A DNA stretch of 34,657 nucleotides from a bacterium (GCA_030539175.1 JAUNSN010000010.1:1-34657); one strand, 5' to 3'. Counted from the first letter of the stretch, positions 1 to 9,119 are shown. Notes: generated by a model from the sequence alone, not told the origin. Made by a program: numbers and translations.

Positions 1-111
1 CGGCTCGCGGGCGTCGGCCTTTGTGGCACCATCGTAATTTTAAGCTGGCGCATATCGACCCCGCCCCATGGGGACATTTGCATCGCCTTTAGACAAAAAG
101 AAAAACTTTAA
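1..111. other. GC-rich contig-edge segment, compositionally foreign
   Basis: The first 90 bases are about 59% G+C (my hand count), while the following sequence is below 30%. The change comes abruptly near base 95. On the + strand, frame 1 is open from base 1 to a TAA at 109-111, about 36 codons in GC-rich codons unlike the neighbours, and it resembles nothing I recognise. The segment contains a short palindrome, ccccatgggg. It may be a chimeric assembly join, or the tail of an acquired gene cut by the window edge. Confidence 0.5.
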
Positions 112-168
112 GGAATATAAAAAGATATAATAAAGGGTGTGATATACACTCTTTTTATAGAATATACT

Positions 169-176
169 AGGAGGTG
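169..176 (+). promoter_or_regulatory. Ribosome binding site that decides a TTG start
   Basis: AGGAGGTG at 169-176 is a near-perfect Shine-Dalgarno. It overlaps the in-frame GTG at 174, so that GTG cannot be the start. The TTG at 183, six bases downstream of the site, has ideal spacing. Confidence 0.75.
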
Positions 177-182
177 AGTACT

Positions 183-995
183 TTGAAGAATAAGATAATA
201 AAAAGTGATATTATATTAATGTTTATGATATGTATAGTTATTACGTTTGTTATTATATTTATTGATTTTAGTAAGAATAGTAATAATTATAATGTAGATG
301 TGTATAAGATATATTATGTATATGATGAGTTAAGTAGTCCGACCACTTTATCATATGATATGTTGGAGGTTGATGTGGGGACTAAAAAAGAAGATGTTGT
401 TAATAGAGTGATAGATAAGTATAAAGAGAAAGGTATTAATATAAGTAGTGTTAGGGTAGAGAATAATATAATATATTTAAATATCGAAAATGAAGAATAT
501 AATCGGGTATTAATAGAGAGTTTAATTGATATTGATGGTATAGATACCATCAATATCAATGGGGTTGATTATGGTAGTAAGATAAGTGAGTATTATGTTA
601 ATTCTCCTATAGTTGATAAGTTGCACACTTTCCTTTATAAGGATGAGAATTACGAGATAGTGTATTTAAATGAATTGGAAAGTGAAGTGTTATTTAGAAT
701 TAAGAGTAGTACAAAAGATGAGATGGTTTATTATTTGGGTGAAAGAGAAATTAAATTAAGTGTTAAAAGAGATGGTTTATACTTAGATGATAAGAAAGTA
801 TTGAGTAAAGATTTTAAAGTTAATAATGATGGTGTTAGTGAAGTGAAGTTAATGGAAGATAATACCTTGATGGTTGTTATAGATAATGATTTAGAGAAGA
901 TTATATTAAAACAGGGTATTGGTATATATTATATGGAAGATAAAGAGAATAAAACGGTGTTAAGTTATAAAGATAAGAGGTTTTATGAGAGATGA
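183..995 (+). CDS. Membrane-anchored extracytoplasmic protein, possibly GerMN-like
   Basis: The protein has 270 residues from the TTG at 183. It has a short basic N-terminus, one hydrophobic helix at about residues 8-26 and an outward-facing remainder, so it is a signal-anchor protein. The first ectodomain (about 35-130) has the rhythm of GerMN-type domains (xxVVNRVIDKYK, VRVENNIIYLNIE), but similarity is weak. The second half (about 140-270) is beta-rich and I do not recognise it. Its stop overlaps the start of the downstream protease gene as ATGA (992-995), so translation is probably coupled and the two products may act together at the cell surface. The gene contains a 17-bp perfect inverted repeat, listed separately. 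Function unknown. Confidence 0.7.
   Translation: MKNKIIKSDIILMFMICIVITFVIIFIDFSKNSNNYNVDVYKIYYVYDELSSPTTLSYDMLEVDVGTKKEDVVNRVIDKYKEKGINISSVRVENNIIYLNIENEEYNRVLIESLIDIDGIDTININGVDYGSKISEYYVNSPIVDKLHTFLYKDENYEIVYLNELESEVLFRIKSSTKDEMVYYLGEREIKLSVKRDGLYLDDKKVLSKDFKVNNDGVSEVKLMEDNTLMVVIDNDLEKIILKQGIGIYYMEDKENKTVLSYKDKRFYER
525..560. repeat. 17-bp perfect inverted repeat inside a coding sequence
   Basis: Bases 525-541 and 544-560 are exact reverse complements separated by two bases. The hairpin lies within the membrane-anchored protein gene and encodes the repetitive stretch IDIDGIDTININ. No T-run follows, so it does not look like a terminator. Confidence 0.85.
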
Positions 996-2224
996 AGAAA
1001 ATAATTGATAAAATAAAGAATTTTAGAATAGTTATTGATAGAGAAAAAGAAACCTATAGTTCAGGGGAATTATTAGTATTAATGTTTGTTTCTATTGCTT
1101 TTGGAATGATGTCTATGTTTGCCATGGTAAAGGCTTTTACCAGTGGCAAAGATTATGTTACTTTAAATCGTGATTTAGGTAAGTTAGTTGATGCTTATAA
1201 TATTGTAGTTGATAATTATGATGGTGATATTGATAAAGAGAAGATGATAGATAATGCGATTAGTGGGATGATGAGTGGAATAGAAGATCCTTATACAACT
1301 TATAGTACTAGTCAAAATGCTAAGAAGTTTTTAGAAAAAGTATCGGGTACTTATGAGGGTATTGGTTGCGAAGTATATACTGATGATGAGGGGAATATAG
1401 TAGTTGGTCACATTGTTGAGGGTGGTCCATCAGAGAAAGCTCATCTTCAAGAAAATGATATTATTATTGAAGTTGATAATGAAAGTTTTGTTGGTAAGAC
1501 TAGCAATGATTTAGCAACTTATATTAAAAATAGTGATAATAAAAAGGTGATGTTGAAAGTAAAAAGAGCCGAAGAGGAAGTATACGTAACTATTAAGAAA
1601 GATGATGTCGAAAGTATTACTGTTGCTAGTTCAACATTTACTAAAAATAATAAAAAAATAGGTTATATTTATATATCAATATTTTCTACGGTTACAACGA
1701 AGCAATTTACCAATGCTTATGATAAATTATTAAGTGAAAATATTGATGGTTTAGTAATTGATGTTAGAGGTAATATAGGTGGTTATTTAGATGTTGTAAC
1801 AGATATTACATCCCTCATCTTACCAAAAGATAAAATAATTTATCATTTGGAAGATGATGGAAATAAGACGACTGTTAAAGATAACAATGATAAATACTTT
1901 GATAAGCCCATTGCTATATTAATCAATGGTACATCCGCATCAGCGTCAGAAATCCTTGCTAGTGCCGTTAAGGAAAGTTATGGTGGAGAAGTGATAGGTA
2001 CTAAGAGTTTTGGTAAAGGAACAGTTCAAAGTACATTAACATTATCAGATGGCAGTATGGTTAAATATACTGCTCAAAAATGGTATACTCCAGAGGGTAA
2101 TAGTGTTATTAATGAGGGAGTTATACCAACTAATATAATCGAATTGTCAGAAGAATATAAGAATAATCCTAGTAATGATACTGACAATCAATTACAAACC
2201 GCCCTCGATTTAGCAAGTAAGTAA
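992..2224 (+). CDS. ctpA: Carboxyl-terminal processing protease (S41 family)
   Basis: A 410-residue serine protease of the CtpA/CtpB/Tsp family, which cleaves exported proteins near their C-termini. Order: cytoplasmic N-terminus, one membrane helix (about 28-48), a helical region, a PDZ domain (about 115-200, with YEGIGCEVYTDDEGNIVV), then the S41 catalytic domain. Aligning by eye with E. coli Tsp, the catalytic serine is S317 in GTSASASEIL, the general-base lysine is K342 in SFGKGTVQ, and Q346 corresponds to Tsp Q459. All are present, so the enzyme should be active. In sporulating Bacilli the related CtpB signals sigma-K activation, but that role here is only a possibility. It starts within the stop codon of the upstream membrane protein (ATGA). 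A strong hairpin terminator follows at 2227-2270. Confidence 0.93.
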   Translation: MKKIIDKIKNFRIVIDREKETYSSGELLVLMFVSIAFGMMSMFAMVKAFTSGKDYVTLNRDLGKLVDAYNIVVDNYDGDIDKEKMIDNAISGMMSGIEDPYTTYSTSQNAKKFLEKVSGTYEGIGCEVYTDDEGNIVVGHIVEGGPSEKAHLQENDIIIEVDNESFVGKTSNDLATYIKNSDNKKVMLKVKRAEEEVYVTIKKDDVESITVASSTFTKNNKKIGYIYISIFSTVTTKQFTNAYDKLLSENIDGLVIDVRGNIGGYLDVVTDITSLILPKDKIIYHLEDDGNKTTVKDNNDKYFDKPIAILINGTSASASEILASAVKESYGGEVIGTKSFGKGTVQSTLTLSDGSMVKYTAQKWYTPEGNSVINEGVIPTNIIELSEEYKNNPSNDTDNQLQTALDLASK

Positions 2225-2226
2225 AA

Positions 2227-2270
2227 TATAAAAAGTTTAAGTTAACAGAGATTAACTTAAACTTTTTATA
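2227..2270. terminator. Bidirectional terminator between ctpA and dgkA
   Basis: Arms at 2227-2245 and 2252-2270 are a perfect 19-bp inverted repeat with a six-base loop (cagaga). A T-run (actttttata) ends the + strand arm and a mirror A-run begins it, so it can terminate both convergent genes. The dgkA stop codon lies inside the right arm. Confidence 0.92.
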
Positions 2271-2625
2271 TAGTAAATATCTTGGGAATAAATATTGTGA
2301 GTCCAATAATAACTGAAGTAATAACCGTTATTAATACTGCCCCAGCAGCAATATCTTTAGCTAGTTTTGCTTTTGGGTTAATATTAGGCATAGCTAAATC
2401 AGTATTAAACTCTATTGCTGTGTTAACCATTTCTGTTGCTATAACCATTCCGAAACATAAGATACAAAGCAACCACTCATAAGTACTTATTTTATAAATA
2501 AATCCAGCAATTATAACTAAAACCATTACACTGTAATGTATCTTGATATTTTTTTCTGCTTTTAAGCAGGAATATATTCCTGCAAAAGCATGCTTAAAAC
2601 TATGAAGAAGATTCTTATTTTTCAT
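2266..2625 (-). CDS. dgkA: Diacylglycerol/undecaprenol kinase family protein
   Basis: A 119-residue small integral membrane kinase of the DgkA family. Gram-positive members mainly phosphorylate undecaprenol, supplying the lipid carrier for peptidoglycan, while some act on diacylglycerol. The sequence shows an amphipathic N-terminus with HAFAGIYSCLKAEKN, three membrane helices and the family signature EMVNTAIE followed by AKDIAAGAV. Length matches the Gram-positive family. The start is ATG 2625. A longer frame from GTG 2634 is possible, but on the minus strand the SD-like gggatgtgat overlaps that GTG. The gene converges with ctpA across a shared terminator. Confidence 0.92.
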   Translation of the reverse strand: MKNKNLLHSFKHAFAGIYSCLKAEKNIKIHYSVMVLVIIAGFIYKISTYEWLLCILCFGMVIATEMVNTAIEFNTDLAMPNINPKAKLAKDIAAGAVLITVITSVIIGLTIFIPKIFTI

Positions 2626-2891
2626 TACTATCACATCCCTTTATTAAAATAACTAACAACATTGTATCAAATTTCTAATGAAAAGTCTTTAAATATTATC
2701 AAAAATTATCAAAAAGAAAGTATTAGGAATAAAATAACTATGGGAAATAATAAAGTATTAGTTTAAAACCTAGAAAAGATCTTATCGGGATAATTTACTT
2801 ATTTATAATGTAGTAATGAATTATATTTATGTATACTTAGAAGTTAGATAAGGTTGTTAAATATAATTTAATTAGATTTGTAATATATTTC

Positions 2892-2920
2892 TTGCTAATT
2901 TAATAAAATGTTGCTATAAT
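2892..2920 (+). promoter_or_regulatory. SigA-type promoter for the 2971 gene
   Basis: TTGCTA at 2892-2897, a 17-base spacer, and a consensus TATAAT at 2915-2920, about 50 bases upstream of the next start codon. It lies in the 345-base gap between dgkA and this gene, which otherwise shows nothing recognisable. Confidence 0.75.
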
Positions 2921-2970
2921 TTGATTATCAATTTTAAACGGTTTATTTATTAAAAAGAAAGGTGATGGTA

Positions 2971-3489
2971 ATGAGTAATCAACTAGAGGAAGATTCTTTA
3001 CAACAAATTAAACAAGATTTTTTAAATAGTTATACTCAAGAAAATCAATTTGATGTTGTTTTAATAAAGTATAATCATATAACTAGAAAATTACTTGATA
3101 TTATATATTATTTTAGAAATAATATTAATTGTTCTATAGATGAATATTTTTCTAATTATTATTCTACTGATTTAGCACGATATTTATATCAGATGAATGA
3201 GTTAGAAAAATATATATTAAGAAAAAAAGAAAAGTTGTTTAACATAAAATTAAGAATGGGATACTCAGCTCATCAACTATTAATTAATAAAATAGAAGAA
3301 ATAATATCTTTGAAAGACGAAGAATTATCTAATATGAAAGAGTTTTATATTGTTTTACAAGAAGCTCAATCTTTATATCAGGAATATCAAGCTTTAAATA
3401 AATGTGGATTAAACCAATATCAAGTTTATCAGAATAATCGGGTAAAAAAGAAAAAAAAGATTAATAATTCTTTTAAAAAAAGAATATAA
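2971..3489 (+). CDS. Small helical cytoplasmic protein of unknown function
   Basis: A 172-residue protein with no signal peptide or membrane segment. It is rich in long amphipathic helices (ELEKYILRKKEKLFNIKL, LINKIEEIISLKDEELSNMK), probably coiled-coil, and ends in a strongly basic tail (VKKKKKINNSFKKRI) that could bind nucleic acid or membrane. The start is ATG 2971, behind aaaggtgat at 2958-2966. An upstream in-frame GTG/ATG pair falls inside that site and is rejected. It has its own promoter at 2892-2920. Its stop and that of the convergent ppa are separated by one base, with no clear terminator between them. I do not recognise the family. Confidence 0.75.
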   Translation: MSNQLEEDSLQQIKQDFLNSYTQENQFDVVLIKYNHITRKLLDIIYYFRNNINCSIDEYFSNYYSTDLARYLYQMNELEKYILRKKEKLFNIKLRMGYSAHQLLINKIEEIISLKDEELSNMKEFYIVLQEAQSLYQEYQALNKCGLNQYQVYQNNRVKKKKKINNSFKKRI

Positions 3490-3490
3490 A

Positions 3491-3991
3491 TCATTTTTTC
3501 TCATTTTCTTTATTATAGAACCTTTTATGACATTCTTCAATTAGTTTTATTGCCTCATCTCTTCCATGATAATCTTTTACAATAACTTCAATCTTTTGTA
3601 AAGTTTTATAGTTAGAAAAGAAATTAATTATTTCATCTTTAACAAAAGAAGATAAATCATCTAGTGTATTAATCTCATTATATCTAGGATCAACATCAAC
3701 AACAGAAATAAGTTTATAATCTTGATAACCATTATCAATAACTTCTAAATAACCAATGACTCTTGCTGGAACAACACAACCAGGAAAAGTGGGTTCTGAG
3801 CTAATTACTAATATATCTAAAGGATCACCATCAAGAGCTAAAGTATTAGCAATATAACCATATTCAGCTGGATAATTCATTGCTGAATATAATACTCTGT
3901 CTAATCTAATTTCGTTAGTTTTTTCACTAATTTCAAACTTATTTTTTGTCTTTAAAGGTATTTCTATAATTGCATCCACGACTGTTTTCAT
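3491..3991 (-). CDS. ppa: Inorganic pyrophosphatase (family I)
   Basis: A 166-residue soluble family I pyrophosphatase that hydrolyses pyrophosphate to phosphate with Mg2+, pulling forward tRNA charging and polymer synthesis. Visible family features are IEIPLKTKNKFEI at the N-terminus, DRVLYSAMNYPAEYGYIANTL, the metal-binding signature DGDPLDILV, and VVDVDPRYNEI. Length fits bacterial enzymes (about 165-180). The start ATG is preceded on the minus strand by ttggtgatatt, a ggtgat-type ribosome site. It is transcribed away from the AI-2E permease gene and converges on the 2971 gene. Confidence 0.95.
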   Translation of the reverse strand: MKTVVDAIIEIPLKTKNKFEISEKTNEIRLDRVLYSAMNYPAEYGYIANTLALDGDPLDILVISSEPTFPGCVVPARVIGYLEVIDNGYQDYKLISVVDVDPRYNEINTLDDLSSFVKDEIINFFSNYKTLQKIEVIVKDYHGRDEAIKLIEECHKRFYNKENEKK

Positions 3992-4065
3992 AATATCACC
4001 AAGATAAGCATAATTAAAAATTAATTATTAGTCAAGTATTTTTAAATAATTGATTAAAAATATGA

Positions 4066-4071
4066 TATAAT
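4066..4071 (+). promoter_or_regulatory. Probable -10 box for the permease-alaS operon
   Basis: TATAAT at 4066-4071 lies 24 bases before the start codon, in the divergent region between ppa and the permease. No convincing -35 box sits 17 bases upstream, so only the -10 is claimed. Confidence 0.5.
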
Positions 4072-4095
4072 CTTAACTGAGGATGTGATATATTT

Positions 4096-5298
4096 ATGTT
4101 TAATTTTCTTAAAAAGAATATTGATGATAAAAAAATAGATATGATAAGTTTAAATGAAATAATAAAACTAACTTGTGCGATTTTAAAAATAGGTTTAATT
4201 CTTGCTATTATTCTTACTATTTTAGTTGCATCACACTTATTACAAACATGGGGAATAATAATATTTATAAAAAGTATAATTAAAATTTTATCACCATTTT
4301 TTATTGGATTAATTATTGCTTGGTTATTAACACCAATAGTTAATTTTTTAAAAACTAAAAAGATTAATCGAATTCTTGGAGCAATTATGACATATACAGT
4401 ATTTTTAGTTGCTATATACTTAGTTATTTATTCAATTGTTCCTCTATTAATAAGAGAAATAAACGACTTTTTCTTAACAGTTCCTAAAGTGTTAACTAGT
4501 ATTTCTACCTTTATTGATAGTATCTTTGCTAATTTTGATTCAGCAGTATACAATGTTGATACGCTAAAGGTAGATTTATATAAGAGTATAGAAACTAGTG
4601 TTACTAACTATACTACTGCTTTACCTAATAATATTATTATTGTAACTAAACAACTATTTAGTTATATCTGGGTATTCTTAATTGGTCTTGTTATTGGTTT
4701 ATATCTTTTATTTGATTTTGATAAATCAGTTAATAATTTAGTTGGTTTTATACCTATAAAGATAAGAAATAATTATAAAGAAGTTGCTAAAAAAATAGAT
4801 GTATCATTAAAAAACTTTGTCTATGGAACTTTAATATTATCATCGATAATTTTCGTTGTATGTGCTTTAAGCTTTTGGATTGCTGGCTTATCTTCCCCAG
4901 TATTGTTTGCCTTATTTTGTGCTATAACTAACTTAATTCCTTATTTTGGTCCTTATATTGGAGCTATTCCAGCAGTTATTGTTGGTTATGCCACTGGGCC
5001 AGTTACTGGAACAATTGTCTTATTAGTTATTTGTGTCTTACAATTCTTTGAAGGAAATATTATTCATCCTTTAGTTATGAGTAAAACTATGAAGTTGCAC
5101 CCAGTAACCATAATAGTTGGTTTGTTAATATTTGGATATTTCTTTGGAATTGTTGGAATGATGTTTGCAACACCAATCATATCAATAATAAAAATATTTT
5201 GGCAATTTTTTAATAAAAAGTATAGCCTAGTTGATATGTATAGTGATAAAATAAATAGGAAAGGTAAAAAAGGTGTAGAAAATGGAAGTAAGTTATAG
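4096..5298 (+). CDS. AI-2E family transporter (PerM/YtvI-like)
   Basis: A 400-residue polytopic membrane protein with about seven or eight hydrophobic segments and the architecture of AI-2 exporter/PerM family permeases: paired N-terminal helices (about 25-50, 55-80), a long loop rich in Thr and Ser (about 125-180), then a conserved C-terminal block with AITNLIPYFGPYIGAIPAVIVG and FFEGNIIHPLVMSKTMKLHP. These motifs are family-typical. Substrates differ within the family (autoinducer, ions, polyamines), so none is assigned. RBS gaggatgtgat precedes the ATG. Its last 17 bases overlap the next gene, so it heads an operon with the dNMP-kinase-like gene and alaS. Confidence 0.9.
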   Translation: MFNFLKKNIDDKKIDMISLNEIIKLTCAILKIGLILAIILTILVASHLLQTWGIIIFIKSIIKILSPFFIGLIIAWLLTPIVNFLKTKKINRILGAIMTYTVFLVAIYLVIYSIVPLLIREINDFFLTVPKVLTSISTFIDSIFANFDSAVYNVDTLKVDLYKSIETSVTNYTTALPNNIIIVTKQLFSYIWVFLIGLVIGLYLLFDFDKSVNNLVGFIPIKIRNNYKEVAKKIDVSLKNFVYGTLILSSIIFVVCALSFWIAGLSSPVLFALFCAITNLIPYFGPYIGAIPAVIVGYATGPVTGTIVLLVICVLQFFEGNIIHPLVMSKTMKLHPVTIIVGLLIFGYFFGIVGMMFATPIISIIKIFWQFFNKKYSLVDMYSDKINRKGKKGVENGSKL

Positions 5299-5854
5299 AA
5301 ATTCAATAATTATTGGTATATATGGTAAAGCAAGACATGGTAAAGATACTGTTGCTAGTATTATAAGTAAGTATGCTAAAGAACAAGGTAAACAAGTAAT
5401 TACCACGCAAATTAGTAGCTATATTAAATATTATGCTATGCATTTAACTGATTGGGATGGATCAGAAGAAAATAAACCAAGAGACTTTTTACAACAATTT
5501 GCCACTGAAGTGGTTCGAGAAAAACTAAATATGCCTAATCATTTTATTAATCGAACTCTTGAAGATTTGAAAATATTTTCTTACTTTTATGATGTTATTA
5601 TTATATCTGATATTAGATTATTAAATGAAATTGAAAGTTTGCGAAATAGTTTTCCTAATGTTAAGATTATCCAAGTTGTTAGAGAAAACTTTGAAACTGA
5701 GTTAAATAATACGCAACAACAACATAAAACAGAAACAGAATTAGAAAATTATATCGGCTATGATAAAAAGATTATTAATACTTCTTTAGAATTGTTAGAA
5801 AAAGAAGTGAAAATTGTTTGGGAGGGCATATTAAATGAAAAAAATGAACAGTAA
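5282..5854 (+). CDS. dNMP-kinase-like P-loop NTPase
   Basis: A 190-residue soluble P-loop protein. The Walker A motif is GKARHGKDT (about residues 11-19), the GxxGxGKDT form of deoxynucleoside monophosphate kinase-like proteins (phage T4 gene 1 type). A strand and Walker-B-like segment, DVIIISDIRLLNEIESL, follows at about 100-116. A role in dNMP phosphorylation is inferred from the family only. The start overlaps the permease stop by 17 bases, and the 3' end overlaps alaS by 20 bases, so translation is likely coupled. Confidence 0.75.
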   Translation: MEVSYRNSIIIGIYGKARHGKDTVASIISKYAKEQGKQVITTQISSYIKYYAMHLTDWDGSEENKPRDFLQQFATEVVREKLNMPNHFINRTLEDLKIFSYFYDVIIISDIRLLNEIESLRNSFPNVKIIQVVRENFETELNNTQQQHKTETELENYIGYDKKIINTSLELLEKEVKIVWEGILNEKNEQ

Positions 5855-8522
5855 TGAGGTTAGAAGAACATTTTTAAATTTCTTTGCTAGTAAAGGACAT
5901 GAAATAGTCGAAAGTGAATCGTTAATACCAAATAATGATAAGAGTTTATTATGGATTAATGCTGGTGTAACTCCTTTGAAAAAGTTCTTTGATGGAACAA
6001 TAATACCTAATAATAAAAGATTAGTAAGTTGTCAAAAGTGTATAAGAACTAACGATATAGAAGAAGTAGGGGATTCTTATCATCATACATTTTTTGAAAT
6101 GTTAGGTAATTTTTCTATTGGTGATTATTTTAAAGAAGATGCACTTGCTTGGGCTTATGAACTTTTAATTCATCACTTTGAGATGGATAAGGAAAAACTT
6201 TATATGACTGTATATAAAGATGATGATGAGGCCTATAACATCTGGAAGAATCTTGGAGTTGAAGAAAGTCATATTATTAGACTAAAGAGCAATTACTGGT
6301 GTATAGGTGAGGGTCCATCTGGTCCGGATAGTGAGATATTTTATGATCGTGGAGAAAAATACGATAAAGATAACTTAGGTATAAAACTTCTTCAAGAAGA
6401 AATAAACAATGATAGATATATTGAGATATGGAATAACGTTTTTAGTCAATATAATGCAGTAGATGGTGTTTCTCGTGAGGATTATCAAGAATTACCAAGT
6501 AAAAATATTGATACTGGTATGGGATTAGAAAGAATGGTTGCTATATTAAATGAAGTTGAATCCAATTATGATACTGACTTATTTATTCCAATTATTAAAC
6601 ATTTAGAAAATATTAGTCATACTTCATATCAAGATCATTTAGTTGAATATCGTATAATTGTTGATCATATAAAAACTATTGCTATGGCCTTAAGTGATAA
6701 TGCCACATTTGGTAATAGTGGTAGAGAATATGTTCTTAGAAGATTACTCCGTCGTTGTGTTATGATGGGAAGAAAACTAAATATTAATAATAATTTCTTG
6801 TCATTATTAGTTGATGATGTAGCTAATATTATGGAGCATTATTATCCCTTAGTTAGAAGTAATATTGATAATATAAAAAAGATGATAGAAAATGAAGAGC
6901 ATTTATTTAATAAAACATTAACATCTGGAGAAAAAAGATTAGAAAGTATAATTAATAATAATCATACTTCAATTATTACTGCTCATGAAGCATTTGAGTT
7001 ATATGATACATATGGCTTTCCTTTAGAATTAACTATTGAATATGCTAAAGAACATAACTTTACTGTTGATATTGAAGGATTTAATAAACATATGGAATCG
7101 CAAAAGAATTTAGCCCGTGAATCCCGTAAAAATACTGCATCTTTAGCAATTCAAAATAGCCTCTTATTAAATTATCATAAAGAATCTAAGTTCGTTGGTT
7201 ATAAAGTTCTTGGCAATGAAACTAAAGTTATAGATATAATAGTAGATGATGAATTTGTTGATTCAACCACTAGTGAAGCTTATATTGTTTTAGAAGAAAA
7301 TCCATTTTATGCGACTAGCGGAGGTCAAGCTTGTGATTTAGGTTTTATTAAAAATGATCATGTTAGAATTGAAGTAGTAGATGTTATTGTCGCCCCTAAT
7401 AAACAAAATCTTTTAAAGATAAAGATTTTAAAAGGAACTTTATATAAAAATGATACTGTGTTAACTCATGTTCTAAAAGAAAGAAGAGAATACTTATCTA
7501 AAAATCATACTTGTACCCATATTCTTCAATATATCTTACGTAAAGTATTAGGTTCAGCAGTATATCAATTAGGTTCAAATATAGATATTGATAGCTTTCG
7601 ATTTGACTTCAACTATAAAGGACGATTAAGTGATGAGTTAATAATTAAAATAGAACAATTAGTCAATCAAGAACTACAAAAGTCATATTGTACTACTATA
7701 GAAGAAATGTCCTTAGAAGAAGCCAAGAAAAAAGGGGCAATGGCTTTATTTGAAGATAAATACCAAGATACAGTTAGAGTAGTAAGCATTGGTAATTCTG
7801 TTGAACTATGCGGTGGTTGTCATGTAGAAGATACCTCTGTTATTAAACGATTTGCCATAATTAGTGTTAAAAATAAAGGATCAGATACTTTTAGAATTGA
7901 AGCTAGTACTGATAAATATATTGGAAGAAAACTATATGAAGAAATAAAACCATATAATAACGAAATGACTAAATTATTATTAAAAGCTAAAAAAGTTATT
8001 AGTATGGCAAATCGAGAAGGAATTGATATATCGTTTGATTATGAAATAGATAATACTCCTCCTCTTAGTTATAAAGATGTTGTCTTTAATAAAAATGAAT
8101 TACTAGGGTTAAAAGAAAAAGTCAAAGAAATAAGTAAAAAATATATTAAAGAAAAAGAAAAAATCAACACTAATGAACTAGATGCTTATATTAAGGCAAA
8201 AGAAAATATTAATGGTATTGAAACCATAATTGCTATTGTTAAAGATAAAAGTGTTGTCGATTTAAAGAAGTTAGTTGATGCTTTAGTAAATAAATTTGAA
8301 AAAACATTTATTTTATTAGCTAACGTTAGTAATAATAATGTTAACATTATAGCTAAATGTCGTGGTATTAAAATTAATTGTGGTAAAATAGTAAAAGATT
8401 TATCAGTCGCATGTGGTGGTAACGGTGGTGGCAATTTTGTGTTTGCTCAAGGTGGTGGCAATTCATCAACTAATTTAGTTGAACTTCTTGAGACAGTTAA
8501 ATCTAATATTAAAGAAGAATAG
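5835..8522 (+). CDS. alaS: Alanyl-tRNA synthetase
   Basis: An 895-residue class II synthetase, slightly longer than the usual ~875, charging tRNA-Ala. Domains: catalytic core (about 1-240; VRRTFLNFFASKGHEIV, DSYHHTFFEMLGNFSIGDYF, DTGMGLERM), tRNA-recognition region (about 240-450; NSGREYVLRRLLRR), editing domain with the zinc-site residues HTCTH (about 558-562) and CGGCH (about 661-665), then a coiled-coil linker and a C-Ala domain ending in SVACGGNGGG and FAQGGG. Both editing-site motifs are intact, so Ser/Gly mischarging should be corrected. Start ATG 5835 follows ggaggg at 5820-5825. A second ATG three codons on is possible. Unlike many Firmicutes, it is not followed by yrzL/yqgF. Confidence 0.97.
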   Translation: MKKMNSNEVRRTFLNFFASKGHEIVESESLIPNNDKSLLWINAGVTPLKKFFDGTIIPNNKRLVSCQKCIRTNDIEEVGDSYHHTFFEMLGNFSIGDYFKEDALAWAYELLIHHFEMDKEKLYMTVYKDDDEAYNIWKNLGVEESHIIRLKSNYWCIGEGPSGPDSEIFYDRGEKYDKDNLGIKLLQEEINNDRYIEIWNNVFSQYNAVDGVSREDYQELPSKNIDTGMGLERMVAILNEVESNYDTDLFIPIIKHLENISHTSYQDHLVEYRIIVDHIKTIAMALSDNATFGNSGREYVLRRLLRRCVMMGRKLNINNNFLSLLVDDVANIMEHYYPLVRSNIDNIKKMIENEEHLFNKTLTSGEKRLESIINNNHTSIITAHEAFELYDTYGFPLELTIEYAKEHNFTVDIEGFNKHMESQKNLARESRKNTASLAIQNSLLLNYHKESKFVGYKVLGNETKVIDIIVDDEFVDSTTSEAYIVLEENPFYATSGGQACDLGFIKNDHVRIEVVDVIVAPNKQNLLKIKILKGTLYKNDTVLTHVLKERREYLSKNHTCTHILQYILRKVLGSAVYQLGSNIDIDSFRFDFNYKGRLSDELIIKIEQLVNQELQKSYCTTIEEMSLEEAKKKGAMALFEDKYQDTVRVVSIGNSVELCGGCHVEDTSVIKRFAIISVKNKGSDTFRIEASTDKYIGRKLYEEIKPYNNEMTKLLLKAKKVISMANREGIDISFDYEIDNTPPLSYKDVVFNKNELLGLKEKVKEISKKYIKEKEKINTNELDAYIKAKENINGIETIIAIVKDKSVVDLKKLVDALVNKFEKTFILLANVSNNNVNIIAKCRGIKINCGKIVKDLSVACGGNGGGNFVFAQGGGNSSTNLVELLETVKSNIKEE

Positions 8523-8535
8523 TAGGTGATGGATA

Positions 8536-9060
8536 ATGAAGATAAAGAAAAAAATCACTAGTGATAGTCATCCAGGAGGATTATTTGCTATAATTATCTT
8601 AGGAGCAGGTTTATTAATAATTGGCATATTTATTGGTTTGAAGCTTTTATTGGGGAATTCTCAAAGTTATACAATCGATAAATTAATGAAAGTTAAATAT
8701 GATGAAAATAACGAAATATTACTTGATAGCTTAACTAATAAGCTATCATCAAATAAGAAATTTACTGTTAAACCTATTGGAATATCTAATGTATACTACG
8801 ATATTTATTTAGAACCATTACTTCTTCCACATGAAGGTTTAAGAGAGCATATTCATTACAAATTAATTAATTATGATACTAAAAAATTAATTACTGAAAA
8901 TAATTTATCTAATACAACAATTACTGATTTAATACCTATTATTACTAATGTATTGTTAGAAAGTAAAACAACTTATCAATTAATTATTGAAACTTCAGCA
9001 TCTGATGATGTTATTACTTTAGAGGCTAATATAAAATTAAAAGCCTACCAAACTGAATAA
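8536..9060 (+). CDS. Single-pass membrane protein of unknown function
   Basis: A 174-residue protein with a basic N-terminus (MKIKKKITSDSHPGG), one membrane helix at about 16-40 (LFAIIILGAGLLIIGIFIGL) and an extracytoplasmic domain of about 130 residues with alternating beta pattern (SNVYYDIYLEPLLLPHEG). The start is supported by taggtgat just upstream. It is the last gene of the permease-alaS operon, 13 bases after alaS, and is followed by a terminator at 9120-9155. Close spacing to alaS is probably only co-transcription. No family recognised. Confidence 0.75.
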   Translation: MKIKKKITSDSHPGGLFAIIILGAGLLIIGIFIGLKLLLGNSQSYTIDKLMKVKYDENNEILLDSLTNKLSSNKKFTVKPIGISNVYYDIYLEPLLLPHEGLREHIHYKLINYDTKKLITENNLSNTTITDLIPIITNVLLESKTTYQLIIETSASDDVITLEANIKLKAYQTE

Positions 9061-9119
9061 TATATAATCTTTATATCAGTAGGACAAGTTCATAAACTGT
9101 AAATTTAAGTTCTATAATA

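Noticed and set aside
314-559. Minus-strand ORF of 81 codons
   Set aside because: It is a shadow of the plus-strand gene, partly produced by the internal palindrome, and has no ribosome site. Other antisense frames (for example at 5064, 8186, 11370, 22474 and 28926) are rejected for the same reason.
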